Shown: one piece after another, positions 45,427 through 54,664 of the stretch
Layout: each line of letters starts with the position of its first letter
Numbering within the stretch: position 1 is the first letter of the stretch
From: Halobaculum roseum
GTDB taxonomy: Archaea > Halobacteriota > Halobacteria > Halobacteriales > Haloferacaceae
Direction: 5' to 3'
Length of the DNA stretch: 64,000 nucleotides
NCBI RefSeq assembly: GCF_019880245.1
Contig: NZ_CP082288.1
Span: 62,001 to 126,000 of the forward strand
Notes under the pieces: model-generated
What the model was told of the DNA's origin: nothing
What the model saw: the letters and a program-made list of their open reading frames with translations, nothing else
Database searches by the model: none
Program-made: the position numbers and the translations under genes

Positions 45427-46733
45427 CCGTCCCCGACGACCCGGGCGCGAACGGCGGCGACGCGCAGGGGGCCGCAAACGGGAGCGTCGACGACACTCCG
45501 GGAGCTACCGGCGCGGCTGCGCCGTCGCTCCGTCGGGAGCTCGGGCTGTTCGAGGTCGTCGTCTACGGCGTGGGATTGATCCTCGGCGCGGGGATCTACG
45601 CGATCCTGGGTGCGGCCGCGGGCGTCGCCGGCGAGTCCGTGCCGCTGGCGTTCCTGCTGGCGGCGGTCGTTGCCTCCTTTACCGGCCTCAGCTACGCCGA
45701 ACTCTCGTCGCGGTTCCCGCGCGGCGAGGGCGATTACGTGTACGTCCGCGAGGCGTTCGACAGCAAGCGGCTCGCGGAGGTCGTCGCCGTCCTGCGCGTG
45801 TTCGTCGGCGTCGTCTCGACGGCGGCCGTCGCTATCGCCTTCGCGGGGTACCTGTCCGGGTTCGCGAGCGTGTCGACCGCGGCCGCCGCGCTCGTGCTCG
45901 TGCTCATCGCCTCCGCGGTGAACTACTGGGGGATCGACCTCTCGGCGAAACTGAACATCGTGTTCACGGCCGCCGAGATCGCCGGCCTGGCGGTCGTGAT
46001 CTGGGTCGGCACGGGGACGTGGGACGGGGTCGACGTGTTCGCGCTCCCCTCCGGCGGGCTCGGGATCGTCGAGGCGACGTTCCTCGTCTTCTTCGCGTAC
46101 CTGGGGTTCGGCTCGATCGTGACCGTCGCCGAGGAGACGGAGGACCCGACGCGGACAGTCCCCCGGGCGGTCGTGCTCGCCATCGTCGTCACGACCGTCC
46201 TGTACGTCATGGTCGCGTTCTCGGCCGTCGGACTGGTCGACCCGACGGTCCTCGGCGCGTCGGGATCGCCGCTGGCGCTCGTCGCCGAGGCGGGCGGCGG
46301 CGCCGCCGTGGGCAGCCTCGTCGGCGCCATCGCGCTCACCTCGACGGCCAACACCGTGCTCATCCTGTTGGTGTCGACCTCGCGGCTGACCTACGGCGTC
46401 TCGAAATCGGAGTACCGATCGTTCCCGACGGTCTTCTCGCGGATCCACCCGAAGCGGCGGACGCCCCATCTCGCGATCGCGCTCGTCGCCGCGCTCGCCG
46501 TTCCGTTCGTACTCCTGGACGATCTCGTCGTCGTCGCCGGCCTCGCGAACGCCTCGCTGTTGCTCGTGTTCGTCGCCGTCAACGGGGCGCTCGTGCGCCT
46601 GCGCTTCGAGGCTCCCGAGGACCGCGACGGCTTCACCGCGCCGCTGACCGTCGGGCGCGTCTCGCTGACGGCCGTGTTGGGCGTGCTCACATCGGTGGGA
46701 CTGCTCGTGTTCTATCTCGCGTCCCTCGCGTAA
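45423..46733 (+). CDS. APC-superfamily amino acid/polyamine permease
   Basis: The protein has 436 residues from GTG 45423, which overlaps the previous stop by four bases. About 12 hydrophobic segments. The APC signature is clear: VVVYGVGLILGAGIYAILGA, then SYAELSSRFPRGEGDYVYVR and GFGSIVTVAEETEDPTRTVP. Short for the group because it lacks a C-terminal regulatory domain. Substrate unknown. The 3' end overlaps the convergent gene by 22 bases. Confidence 0.85.
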   Translation: MTVPDDPGANGGDAQGAANGSVDDTPGATGAAAPSLRRELGLFEVVVYGVGLILGAGIYAILGAAAGVAGESVPLAFLLAAVVASFTGLSYAELSSRFPRGEGDYVYVREAFDSKRLAEVVAVLRVFVGVVSTAAVAIAFAGYLSGFASVSTAAAALVLVLIASAVNYWGIDLSAKLNIVFTAAEIAGLAVVIWVGTGTWDGVDVFALPSGGLGIVEATFLVFFAYLGFGSIVTVAEETEDPTRTVPRAVVLAIVVTTVLYVMVAFSAVGLVDPTVLGASGSPLALVAEAGGGAAVGSLVGAIALTSTANTVLILLVSTSRLTYGVSKSEYRSFPTVFSRIHPKRRTPHLAIALVAALAVPFVLLDDLVVVAGLANASLLLVFVAVNGALVRLRFEAPEDRDGFTAPLTVGRVSLTAVLGVLTSVGLLVFYLASLA

Positions 46734-47419
46734 CGCGTGAGGAGCATTCCCGCCACGAACAGTACCGATCCCGCGCCGACGACCTGTCCGGTCCACACCA
46801 GCGCTGTTCGGGTCGCCGTCGGCGAGACGGCAGCGACTTCGACGAACAGTCGGAGATCCACGGCGACGACGAGCAGCGCGCCGACGACGTCGAACACCAG
46901 ATCGAGCGCCGTATCGCGCCACCCGTAGTGAACTAACACCGGTTCGATGTCGAGCCAGTCGGCGACGTCCCGCGCGAGGAGCTCGCCGATCTCCCAGAAC
47001 ACGCCGATCGCGAACACGAAGCCGACCGTCGCGCCGGCGAGGCCGCCGGGCCAGAGGACGGGACCGGACGAGCGTGAGACCGCGACCAGACTGCCGTACA
47101 CCAACGAGGCGAGCAACCCGGCCGAGAGCGTGTGCGTGAGGTGGTCCCACCACCTGACGGTGTCGTACCAGCCGAGCATCCCGACGACGTGGAGGAACCC
47201 CGCCAGCGCGAGCCACAGCGACAGTTCGGGAGTGGCGGACATCGCCTCCGCGACCGCCGCCGGTGCGGCCGCGGAGACCCCCACCGGCACGAGCGCGACG
47301 GTGAGCGCGAACGCGGCGTTGACCGCGGCGGCCACGTCCGCACGCCGGACCGCGACGACCCCCATCGCGACGATCCCGACCTGCAGAAGCGTCGCAGCGA
47401 CGTGAGCCGCGTCGTGCAC
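46712..47419 (-). CDS. Multi-pass membrane protein, YjdF/DUF2238-like
   Basis: The protein has 235 residues and about seven hydrophobic segments. WWDHLTHTLSAGLLASL, FAIGVFWEIGELLARD and WRDTALDLVFDVVGALL hold the His/Glu/Asp pattern that recalls DUF2238 (YjdF) membrane proteins. The start is GTG at 47419, two bases after the upstream gene's stop, so the two form an operon. Function unknown. Confidence 0.6.
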   Translation of the reverse strand: MHDAAHVAATLLQVGIVAMGVVAVRRADVAAAVNAAFALTVALVPVGVSAAAPAAVAEAMSATPELSLWLALAGFLHVVGMLGWYDTVRWWDHLTHTLSAGLLASLVYGSLVAVSRSSGPVLWPGGLAGATVGFVFAIGVFWEIGELLARDVADWLDIEPVLVHYGWRDTALDLVFDVVGALLVVAVDLRLFVEVAAVSPTATRTALVWTGQVVGAGSVLFVAGMLLTRYARDAR

Positions 47420-47421
47420 GG

Positions 47422-48114
47422 TTACCGCCCGTCCCGCGTTGCACGGGCGGACTGGCTCGCGTCGCGCTCGCGGCGAACCACATCCGCGCCGGTCGCCGAA
47501 CCGGTCGGTGCCGGCTCACGATAGCGCGCGGGGAGCGAGGAGACGACCCCTGCCGGGAGCGCGGGGACGACCACCTCGACGACGTTCGGGAGAACGCGTC
47601 TCACGACCGTGTACACGGCCGCCACCGCGAGCGTTCCGGCGACGACGAGCCGCATATCGGCGGCGACGAAGCTCCACAGTCCGGCCGCGAGCGTCGCCGA
47701 CAACAGGAGGTCCTCGGGGGCGCCGTCGTATCGGACCCAGCGACGCGGCGCGATCCAGCGACCGTTGAAGTGGTCGTACACCGCCCGGTCGGCGGTCGCT
47801 TGCCACGGCCGGAGTTCGAGCCCGCCCCCGAACACGTCGGCGACGCTGTGGGCGGCCGCACCAACGATCGCGGACGCCAGCGCGACGCTCGCGACTGTGC
47901 CGAGTATGAACGCCGACGGCACCGCGATGACGGCGGCAAGCGAGTAGTACACGGGGAAATGGAGGGTCCGGCGGTGACCGACGTACAGGTCGAGATCCGG
48001 CACGATCCCGCCCAGGAGCCCCGCAGCGAGCACGACGGGAGCCGCCTCGGGCGCCAGCGCCGCCAGGGGAACCGCGATGGCGGCGCCGGCGAGCGCGTGG
48101 GTGGGGAGCATCAT
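47422..48114 (-). CDS. YdjM/DUF457-type membrane-bound metal-dependent hydrolase
   Basis: The protein has 230 residues. MMLPTHALAGAAIAVPL, GLLGGIVPDLDLYVGHRRTLHFPV and IVGAAAHSVADVFGG contain the conserved His/Asp residues of the YdjM/LexA-inducible membrane hydrolase family. These proteins have about four to five hydrophobic segments and are predicted metal-dependent hydrolases. The first gene of a two-gene minus operon. A GATACGC TATA-like element lies about 35 bases upstream. Confidence 0.8.
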   Translation of the reverse strand: MMLPTHALAGAAIAVPLAALAPEAAPVVLAAGLLGGIVPDLDLYVGHRRTLHFPVYYSLAAVIAVPSAFILGTVASVALASAIVGAAAHSVADVFGGGLELRPWQATADRAVYDHFNGRWIAPRRWVRYDGAPEDLLLSATLAAGLWSFVAADMRLVVAGTLAVAAVYTVVRRVLPNVVEVVVPALPAGVVSSLPARYREPAPTGSATGADVVRRERDASQSARATRDGR

Positions 48115-48159
48115 GTGGCCGAGCGCACGGTCCCCACGGGTTTGAGCGTATCGTGCGAA

Positions 48160-48503
48160 TCACCGACAGCCGGTGCGGACGTCCAAACACGAGTCCACGA
48201 AGAGATCCCCGACGCGGAGCTGTTCGAGTCGCTGTGGATCTGGTCGGACACGCCGGCGGGGTGGCTCTCGATGGTCGACGGCCCGCGGACGCTCGGGAGC
48301 GTGCTCGTCAACGGCGCGAATGCGGCCCCGACGGATCCCCGTTCCCAGACGGCGATCTGGGGTCCAGCGAGACGAACAGTCTCGTCGTCGTGCTGAAAGC
48401 TATCTTCATGCGGAGGCTAGAGGACGCCGACTATGTCGAGTACGTAGATGGTCACCACAATCAACGCCGATTCGCTACCGAGGTCCGGAGGAATCGTATA
48501 TGA
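48160..48503 (+). pseudogene. Broken gene fragment upstream of the HalOD1 gene
   Basis: Protein-like sequence is split over two frames. The first part reads HEEIPDAELFESLWIWSDTP, GWLSMVDGPRTLGSVLVNG and ANAAPTDP until about 48335. The second, in another frame, reads ETNSLVVVLKAIFMRRLEDA and YVEYVDGHHNQRRF to a TGA at 48501-48503. That stop overlaps the HalOD1 start (ATGA), as expected if an intact version of this gene was once co-translated with it. No start codon fits the first part, so it is also cut at the 5' end. Family not recognised. Confidence 0.35.
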
Positions 48504-48802
48504 CTGATGGGTCCGACAAGGGCGGATCCGGCGGGGATGACGAGACCGTTCGTGCCCAGTACAACTGGTCGTCGACTGCTCCGTCGATGGCGGTCATCGA
48601 AATGCTCAGGGTGGCACTCGGTCGCGAGGAGGCGACCCTCGAACCATTGTTCGACTCCATCGCGCCCGACGCGTTCTTCCGGTCGAAAGCCGCCACCGAG
48701 AGCGCGACCGATGTGGTCGTGTCGTTCACCGTTGCCGGTCGGCGGGTAACCATCCGCGGCGGTGGTGGTGTCGTCATCCGGCTTCGACCGTACGACGAGT
48801 AG
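48500..48802 (+). CDS. HalOD1 output-domain protein
   Basis: The protein has 100 residues. A disordered acidic start is followed by the HalOD1 pattern: MAVIEMLRVALGREEATLEP, LFDSIAPDAF, VVVSFTVAGRRVTIRGGGGVV. Single HalOD1 proteins are abundant in haloarchaea and linked to signalling, without a proven activity. ATG 48500 overlaps the stop of the broken frame upstream. Confidence 0.8.
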   Translation: MTDGSDKGGSGGDDETVRAQYNWSSTAPSMAVIEMLRVALGREEATLEPLFDSIAPDAFFRSKAATESATDVVVSFTVAGRRVTIRGGGGVVIRLRPYDE

Positions 48803-48960
48803 CTCACCTCGCGTTGAGCGCCCCGCCTCGTCCCGGACACTGGTGTCCGCTGTTTCGAGATCTCCGATATCCGTTCATCGACGGGGCTGTTCGGCAGTGT
48901 TCCGTCGAGCCTCGAAACGAGAACGGCGGCGTATCGGATCCCGGTTGCGACTACCCTGAG

Positions 48961-48972
48961 TTATAAAATATT
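48961..48972 (+). promoter_or_regulatory. TATA box of the MetE-like gene
   Basis: TTATAAAATATT lies 28-39 bases before ATG 49000 in an AT-rich stretch. Confidence 0.55.
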
Positions 48973-48999
48973 GTAGGTATATTACTACCATACGTTCTC

Positions 49000-50154
49000 A
49001 TGACGGACAACGACGACCGGATCCGGACGACGCACATCGGAAGCCTCCCGAGACCGCCGGAGTTGCTCGATCTCCTTACCGACCGACAGGACGGCGCGGA
49101 GGTCGACGCCGACGAGTGGGACTCGACCGTCGCCGACGCCACTCGTGACGTGGTCGAACGGCAGGCGGATGCCGGCATCGACATCGCCAACAACGGCGAG
49201 CAGTCCCGCGTCTCGTTCAACTGGTACGTCGCCGACCGGCTCAGCGGGATCGAGGGCAAGCGCGAACAGGAGCTGTGGGCGGACCTCCAGGAGTTCCCCG
49301 ACTACGCCGAGGAGACGTTCAAAACCGACGTGATCGACCTCTCGATGCATCCGGTCGTGACCGGGCCGGTCGAGTACACCGGCCGCGCGGAGGCCGAGGC
49401 CGAGATCGCGCAGTTTCAGGAGACGGTCGAGGCCGCCGACGCGGACTTCGAGGACACGTTCATGACCGCCGCGTCGCCGAGCGTCGTCACTGCCACGCAC
49501 GTCAACGAGCACTACGACTCATACGACGAGTACCTCTTCGCCGTCGCGGACGCGATGGCCGAGGAGTACGAGCTCGTCGCCGACGCCGGCTTGACCCTCC
49601 AGATCGACGCCCCCGAACTCCTCACGATCGGGCACACCGCCGCATTCGCCGACGCCCCGCTGGCGGAGATCAAAGAGGCGACCGGCCTACATGTACAGGC
49701 GCTCAACGAGGCGCTGTCGAACGTCCCCGCCGAGCAGGTCCGCCTGCACACCTGCTGGGGGAGCTACGAGGGGCCCCACCACCTCGACACGGATCTGGTC
49801 GACATGCTCCCGGAGATATACGAGGCCGACATCACCGGACTCAGCGTCGAACAGGCGAACCCCCGCCACCAGCACGAGTACCGCGCGTTCGCCGAGCAGC
49901 CGGTGCCCGACGGCTGGACTCTGATCCCCGGCGTCGTCGACGTGAAGACGAACGTCATCGACCATCCGGAGACGATCGCCGACCGGATCGAGCGCGTCGC
50001 TCACGCGGTCGACGAGTGGACGCCGCTGGTCGCCGCGCCCGACTGCGGGTTCGGCACGCAGGCCGGGCTCGGGATGGTCGACCCCGAGATCGCGTGGGCG
50101 AAACTCGAGGCGCTCGACGAGGGTGCCGGGATCGCGAGCGAGCGGCTCTCCTGA
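49000..50154 (+). CDS. Cobalamin-independent methionine synthase II-like protein
   Basis: The protein has 384 residues, corresponding to the C-terminal catalytic barrel of MetE. Opening TTHIGSLPRPPELLDLL is the family signature. The zinc ligands expected from MetE are visible: His and Cys in LHTCWGSYEGPHH and a later Cys in APDCGFG. SVEQANPRHQHEYRAF is an active-site strand. It lacks the N-terminal folate-binding half, so the methyl donor and acceptor may differ from those of classical MetE. Haloarchaea carry several such paralogues. Leaderless start supported by the TATA box. Confidence 0.82.
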   Translation: MTDNDDRIRTTHIGSLPRPPELLDLLTDRQDGAEVDADEWDSTVADATRDVVERQADAGIDIANNGEQSRVSFNWYVADRLSGIEGKREQELWADLQEFPDYAEETFKTDVIDLSMHPVVTGPVEYTGRAEAEAEIAQFQETVEAADADFEDTFMTAASPSVVTATHVNEHYDSYDEYLFAVADAMAEEYELVADAGLTLQIDAPELLTIGHTAAFADAPLAEIKEATGLHVQALNEALSNVPAEQVRLHTCWGSYEGPHHLDTDLVDMLPEIYEADITGLSVEQANPRHQHEYRAFAEQPVPDGWTLIPGVVDVKTNVIDHPETIADRIERVAHAVDEWTPLVAAPDCGFGTQAGLGMVDPEIAWAKLEALDEGAGIASERLS

Positions 50155-50260
50155 CGTCGGCGGCCGGGCGAGTCGCTCGCCAACCCGGGCGGATCGACGG
50201 ATGTGCGCCCGTTCGAACCGTCGGCGATAGCTGTAAGTCGGCCCCGAGCGGAGTTCGCGT

Positions 50261-51694
50261 GTGACAGATCCGGTCGTCATCGTCGGCGGCGACGCGGCGG
50301 GGTTGAGCGCGGCGAGCAAGCTCTCCCGCGAGGACCCCGACCGCGAGGTGATCGTGTTCGAGCGCGGCCGGTGGGTGTCGTACGCCCACTGCGGCGAGCC
50401 GTACTTCGTCAAGGGCGAGGTCGACGAACTCGACGACCTGCTGTCGTTGTCGCCCGCGGAGATCGACGACCGGGGGATAGAGATCCGGCGCGAACACGAG
50501 GTCGTCGCTGTCGACACCGACGCCCGAACCGTCTCGGTCGAGGGACCCGAGGACTCCTTCGAGCAGCCGTACGGCGACCTCGTCGTCGCGACGGGCGCGA
50601 CAGCCAGGACCGAACCGATCGCCGGTAGCGAGCTGACCGGCGCGTTCACGATCCACGGGCTCGACTCGGCGGCGGCCGTGCGCGCGATGCTCACGCCGCC
50701 CGACGAGTTCGACGTCGACAACCTCGGGGGCGGTCACTCCCTCGATCGCGAACTGGTCGCCCGCTACGGCGCGATGGAGCCGCCCGAGACCGCCGCGATC
50801 GTCGGCGGCGGGTACGTCGGCGTCGAGATGGCCGAGGCGCTCGACGCGTGGGACGTGGACGTACACCTGTTCCAGCGCTCGGAGCGACCGATCCCGACGT
50901 TCGGCGAGGCGGTGGGGGAGGCGGTCGCCGACCACCTCCTCGAACGCGGCGTCGACCTCCACCTCGGCGCCGAGGTCAACCGCTTGCTCGGCGAGGACGG
51001 CCGCGTTGCGGGCGTTCGGTGCGAGGACGGTTCGACGCTGGATGCGGAACTGGCGATCGTCGGCGTCGGCGTCGCGCCGAACGTCGAGATCGTCGAAAAC
51101 ACGCCCGTCGAGTTGGGCGAGGGGGGCGCGATCGCGGTCGACGAGTACGGCGAGACCGCCGTGGAGGACGTGTACGCCGCCGGCGATTGCGCCGAAGATC
51201 ACCACGTCGTCACCGGCGAGCCGGCATGGGTCCCGCTGGGGCTGACGGCGAATCGCGCCGGACGGGCGATCGGACAAACCCTGGCCGGAACGCCGACCGA
51301 AACCGGCGGGATCGCGGGCACCGCCGTCGTGAAGGCGTTCGAGCTGGAGTGCGGCCGAACCGGGATCCTCGACGCCGACGAGGCCCGCGCCGCCGGCTTC
51401 GACCCGGTCTCGCGGACGATCACCGCGGGGTCGCGCTCCGGCTACTACCCGGGCAACGAGGAGACGACGGTGACGCTCGTGGCCGACCGCGACAGCGGCC
51501 GGCTCATCGGCGGCTCCATCGTCGGCAAAGATCGGGCGGCGGTCCGCATCGACACGGTGGCGACCGCCCTGGAGGGCGGGCTCACCGTCGACGAAGTGGA
51601 GCGGTTGGATCTCGCGTACGCCCCGCCGTTCAGTCCCGTCTGGGACCCGGTGTTAGTCGCGGCGAAGGTGTTGAACGGCGCGCTCGAGAAGTGA
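50261..51694 (+). CDS. FAD-dependent pyridine nucleotide-disulfide oxidoreductase, CoA-disulfide reductase/NADH oxidase-like
   Basis: The protein has 477 residues. VVIVGGDAAGLSAASKLSRE binds FAD, and SYAHCGEPYFVKGEV has the single redox cysteine of CoA-disulfide reductases and NADH oxidases. AAIVGGGYVGVEMAEAL binds NAD(P)H, and DVYAAGDCAEDHH is the second FAD motif. The C-terminal dimerisation domain (RTGILDADEARAAGFD, LIGGSIVGKDRAAVRID) is complete. An insertion (about 145-165) lies before the NAD(P)H-binding domain. GTG start. Haloarchaea use gamma-glutamylcysteine as their main thiol, so the disulfide substrate is open. Confidence 0.82.
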   Translation: MTDPVVIVGGDAAGLSAASKLSREDPDREVIVFERGRWVSYAHCGEPYFVKGEVDELDDLLSLSPAEIDDRGIEIRREHEVVAVDTDARTVSVEGPEDSFEQPYGDLVVATGATARTEPIAGSELTGAFTIHGLDSAAAVRAMLTPPDEFDVDNLGGGHSLDRELVARYGAMEPPETAAIVGGGYVGVEMAEALDAWDVDVHLFQRSERPIPTFGEAVGEAVADHLLERGVDLHLGAEVNRLLGEDGRVAGVRCEDGSTLDAELAIVGVGVAPNVEIVENTPVELGEGGAIAVDEYGETAVEDVYAAGDCAEDHHVVTGEPAWVPLGLTANRAGRAIGQTLAGTPTETGGIAGTAVVKAFELECGRTGILDADEARAAGFDPVSRTITAGSRSGYYPGNEETTVTLVADRDSGRLIGGSIVGKDRAAVRIDTVATALEGGLTVDEVERLDLAYAPPFSPVWDPVLVAAKVLNGALEK

Positions 51695-51730
51695 CCCGAC
51701 CGACGGACGGCAGTCTGGGTCCGTCCCCGC

Positions 51731-53149
51731 TTACGCTCCGACGACGATCACCCGGAAGTCGTTGACGTTCGTCCCCGTCGCGCCCGTCGTGACGACCGCG
51801 TTCCGCTCGCGCAACGCGGGGAGCGCGTCGTTTTCGTCGAGTGCGGCGCGTGCGTCCGCCGCGTCGGCCGCGTCCGCGATCGTCTGCGGGGTCACCACCG
51901 CCCCGGCAGCGTCGGAACTGCCGTCGTGGCCGTCCGTGTCGGCCGCGAGGAACGCGACTGACCGCCCGGCGACCGGCGAGTCGGGGCTCGCGAACTCGAT
52001 GGCGGCTGCGAGGGTACATTCGAGGTTCGGCCCGCCCGTTCCGTCGCCCGCGACGGTCACCGTCGTCTCGCCGCCCGAGAGGACGACCGCCGGCCCGTCG
52101 ACCGGGTTGCCCGAGTCGACCATCTCCTCGGCGATCGCGGCGTGTGTCACGCCCGCCTCGCGAGCCTCCCCGCGGATGCGACTCGACAGGATCAGCGGGT
52201 CGTATCCGCGGTCCGCGGCGGCCGACGCGGCCGCATCCAGCGCGGTCGCCGCGGAGGCGACCACGTGCGTGTCGACCCGGTCGAAGGCGGTTGCGTCGGC
52301 GGTCGGCGTCTCGGGTTCGGCGCCCCGGGCGCCGCGCTCCAGGTGGTCGCGGACGGCCGTCGGCGCGTCGATCCCGTATCGGTCGAGCACGTCGAGGGCC
52401 TCGGCGTACGTCGAGCCGTCCGGGGCGGTAGGCCCGCTCCCGATCACGCCGAGGTCGTCGCCGACCACGTCGCTGAGGACGACCCCGACGACCGTCGCCG
52501 GTGCGGCCGCGGCCGCGAGCCGGCCCCCCTTCACCCGCGAGAGGTGCTTGCGGACGGCGTTGATCTCGTCGATGTCGGCGCCGGCGCTCAACAGCGCGTC
52601 CGTCGTCTCTCGCAACGCGGACAGGCCGACCGAGTCGACCGGCGCCGCGAACAGCGCGCTCGCGCCGCCGGCGATCACCGCGAGCACGAGCGTGTCCTCG
52701 CCGGCCGACCGGGCCAACTCGACCGCCCGTTCGGTCCCCTCGACGCCGTCGCTCGTGGGCACGGGATGCCCGCCGACCGCTCGTTCGACCCGTTCGTTTC
52801 GCGACCCATCCGGATCGCCTTCGGGGACAGAGCCCCCCGCGTCGTCGACGACGATCGTGCCCGCGTCGATCCGGTCGCCCAGGATCGACTCCAGTGCCGC
52901 CGCCGCGCCGTCGGCCGCCTTTCCTCCGCCGACCACGACGACCCGGTCGTACGCCCCGAGGTCGTAAGTCGCGTCGCCGACGGTGAGTGCGTCGCCGTCG
53001 AGCGAGATGGCGTCGGCGACGACCGTTTCGGGAAGGGCGGCCTCGATGCCGGCGCGGAGACACGCGATCGCGACCCCCTCGGCACCATCTCGGGTCACGC
53101 CCGCGGAGTCGCTGTCGACCGGGTCCGTCGGTCGCTCGTCGTTCGCCAT
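51731..53149 (-). CDS. Glycerate 2-kinase (DUF4147/MOFRL family)
   Basis: The protein has 472 residues. The N-terminal DUF4147 domain has VVVVGGGKAADGAAAALESI, AVGGHPVPTSDG and VIAGGASALFAAPVDSVG; the C-terminal MOFRL domain has AVVLSGGETTVTVAGDG, GGPNLECTLAAAI and AFLAADTDGHDG. Such kinases phosphorylate glycerate at C2 and feed glycolysis; in haloarchaea this serves fructose/glycerate and sugar-acid breakdown. Stop and neighbour spacing suggest a single-gene unit converging with the flavoprotein gene. Confidence 0.88.
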   Translation of the reverse strand: MANDERPTDPVDSDSAGVTRDGAEGVAIACLRAGIEAALPETVVADAISLDGDALTVGDATYDLGAYDRVVVVGGGKAADGAAAALESILGDRIDAGTIVVDDAGGSVPEGDPDGSRNERVERAVGGHPVPTSDGVEGTERAVELARSAGEDTLVLAVIAGGASALFAAPVDSVGLSALRETTDALLSAGADIDEINAVRKHLSRVKGGRLAAAAAPATVVGVVLSDVVGDDLGVIGSGPTAPDGSTYAEALDVLDRYGIDAPTAVRDHLERGARGAEPETPTADATAFDRVDTHVVASAATALDAAASAAADRGYDPLILSSRIRGEAREAGVTHAAIAEEMVDSGNPVDGPAVVLSGGETTVTVAGDGTGGPNLECTLAAAIEFASPDSPVAGRSVAFLAADTDGHDGSSDAAGAVVTPQTIADAADAADARAALDENDALPALRERNAVVTTGATGTNVNDFRVIVVGA

Positions 53150-53269
53150 ACCCGACCTGCCCGCGATCGGAATATAATTGCACCGGCGTCTCGTGGTGGC
53201 TCGGGACCGACCGTGGGCTCGAACTCGGGAGTATCGACGGCGCGCATCCCGACTACCGTCACTGGATCG

Positions 53270-53578
53270 CTACCGTTCTAGCCGGGTCCGTCTGGATCGC
53301 CATTCCCACGCAGCCTCGGCCGCCGTCCAGATCCCTGCCCACACCCAAAAGAGGACGAAGACTAACGCGGTCGTCGTCAACAGCTCCGGCTGGAGTCCTC
53401 CGATCACGGTCACCAACTCCGAGTAGAAGACGACGGCGAACGCGATCGTCGCGACGAACCCGACGGCTGCGCAGAGGGCGTGTCCGACGGCCGCTCGGGG
53501 ATTTGAAGGGGAACTGCCGGGGGACCGCTTTCGGGGCGCCCGATCCGTCCCGCCTGCAGGTGGTGTGTTCACAACCAT
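53270..53578 (-). CDS. Small double-pass membrane protein
   Basis: The protein has 102 residues from ATG 53578 (113 from 53611). The later ATG is favoured since the TATATAATT tract at 53610-53618 on the minus strand would place the transcript start a few bases before it. Two hydrophobic segments (AAVGFVATIAFAVVFYSEL and TTTALVFVLFWVWAGIWTA) and a basic end (EWRSRRTRLER). No family recognised. Confidence 0.55.
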   Translation of the reverse strand: MVVNTPPAGGTDRAPRKRSPGSSPSNPRAAVGHALCAAVGFVATIAFAVVFYSELVTVIGGLQPELLTTTALVFVLFWVWAGIWTAAEAAWEWRSRRTRLER

Positions 53579-53711
53579 CACGCTCCGTGGTAGATATATC
53601 ACGAACGACAATTATATATCTGCCGGCGAGGCCCGTGATCGCGACGGACGACCCCGAGCGAGCGGGGACAAACCATTACGGACTGCGGAGAGTACGGTTC
53701 GCCGATCAACC

Positions 53712-54581
53712 ATGTACAATGACATCCTCGTCCCGTTCGACGGAAGCGACGGCGCGACGGCCGTCCTCGACCACGTCGCCGATATCGCCGACGCAGCGGA
53801 CGCCACGGTGCACGTCCTCTTCGTCGCCGATACCACGCGCGATTCGGTGACCGTCGTCGGGGGCGAAACCGTGGACGCGCTCGTCGAACAGGGGGAAACC
53901 GTCGTCGAGGAGGCCGAGCGCGTGCTCGTGTCGAAGGGAGTCAGCTACGAGACGGACGTGATACAGGGGAACCCGCCCTCCGAGATACCCGAGTACGCCG
54001 AGCGCTACGGACACGACCTGATCGTCATGTCCACGCACGGTCGACGGGGCATCTCCCGGTTCCTTCTCGGCAGCGTGACTGAGAAAGTCGTCCGGCTCTC
54101 GTCGGTACCAGTGTTGACTGCGCGGATGAAACCGGACGAGCGGCTCGCGTTCCCCTACGAGAACGTCCTCCTTCCGACCGACGGGAGCCCCGGGGCGACC
54201 GCCGCCGTCGAGCACGGGCTGGCGCTCGCGTCGGCGCTGGGCGCGACCGTCCACGCGCTGTCGGTCGTCGACGACCGGTCGCTCGGCTTCGACGTGCGGT
54301 CGGCCGAGGCGGCCGAGTACGGGACGGAAGCGGCCGACGAGGCCCTCGACGACGTCGTCTCCAGGGCCGACGCGTACGACATCGACGAGGTGATCCGTCA
54401 CCGAGAACGGGGGAGCCCGGTGGAGGGCATCCTCGACACCATCGACGAGGAGGACATCGACGCCGTCGTCATGGGGACGGTCGGCCGCCGCGGAACGGAC
54501 CGGATCACGTTGGGCAGCGTCGCCGAGAAGACCGTCCGGTCGGCGCCCGTCCCGGTGATAACGGTCAGGAAAGACGAGTAG
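53712..54581 (+). CDS. Tandem universal stress protein (two UspA domains)
   Basis: The protein has 289 residues with two Usp domains. Domain 1: ILVPFDGSDGATAVLDHV, then STHGRRGISRFLLGSVTEKV, an ATP-binding-type GxxG-x9-GS motif. Domain 2: VLLPTDGSPGATAAVEHGL, then GTVGRRGTDRITLGSVAEKT with the same motif. Both keep the nucleotide-binding residues, so it should act as an ATP-binding intramolecular dimer. The start at 53712 begins exactly with the first strand; the longer frame upstream has no Usp character. Confidence 0.88.
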   Translation: MYNDILVPFDGSDGATAVLDHVADIADAADATVHVLFVADTTRDSVTVVGGETVDALVEQGETVVEEAERVLVSKGVSYETDVIQGNPPSEIPEYAERYGHDLIVMSTHGRRGISRFLLGSVTEKVVRLSSVPVLTARMKPDERLAFPYENVLLPTDGSPGATAAVEHGLALASALGATVHALSVVDDRSLGFDVRSAEAAEYGTEAADEALDDVVSRADAYDIDEVIRHRERGSPVEGILDTIDEEDIDAVVMGTVGRRGTDRITLGSVAEKTVRSAPVPVITVRKDE

Positions 54582-54664
54582 GGCGACCCCGGCTCGCCGC
54601 GGCGCGGGACCCGACTCGCTTCCCGACGGTAACGTTGATACGACCGGGACCGAGAGCGTGGTGC

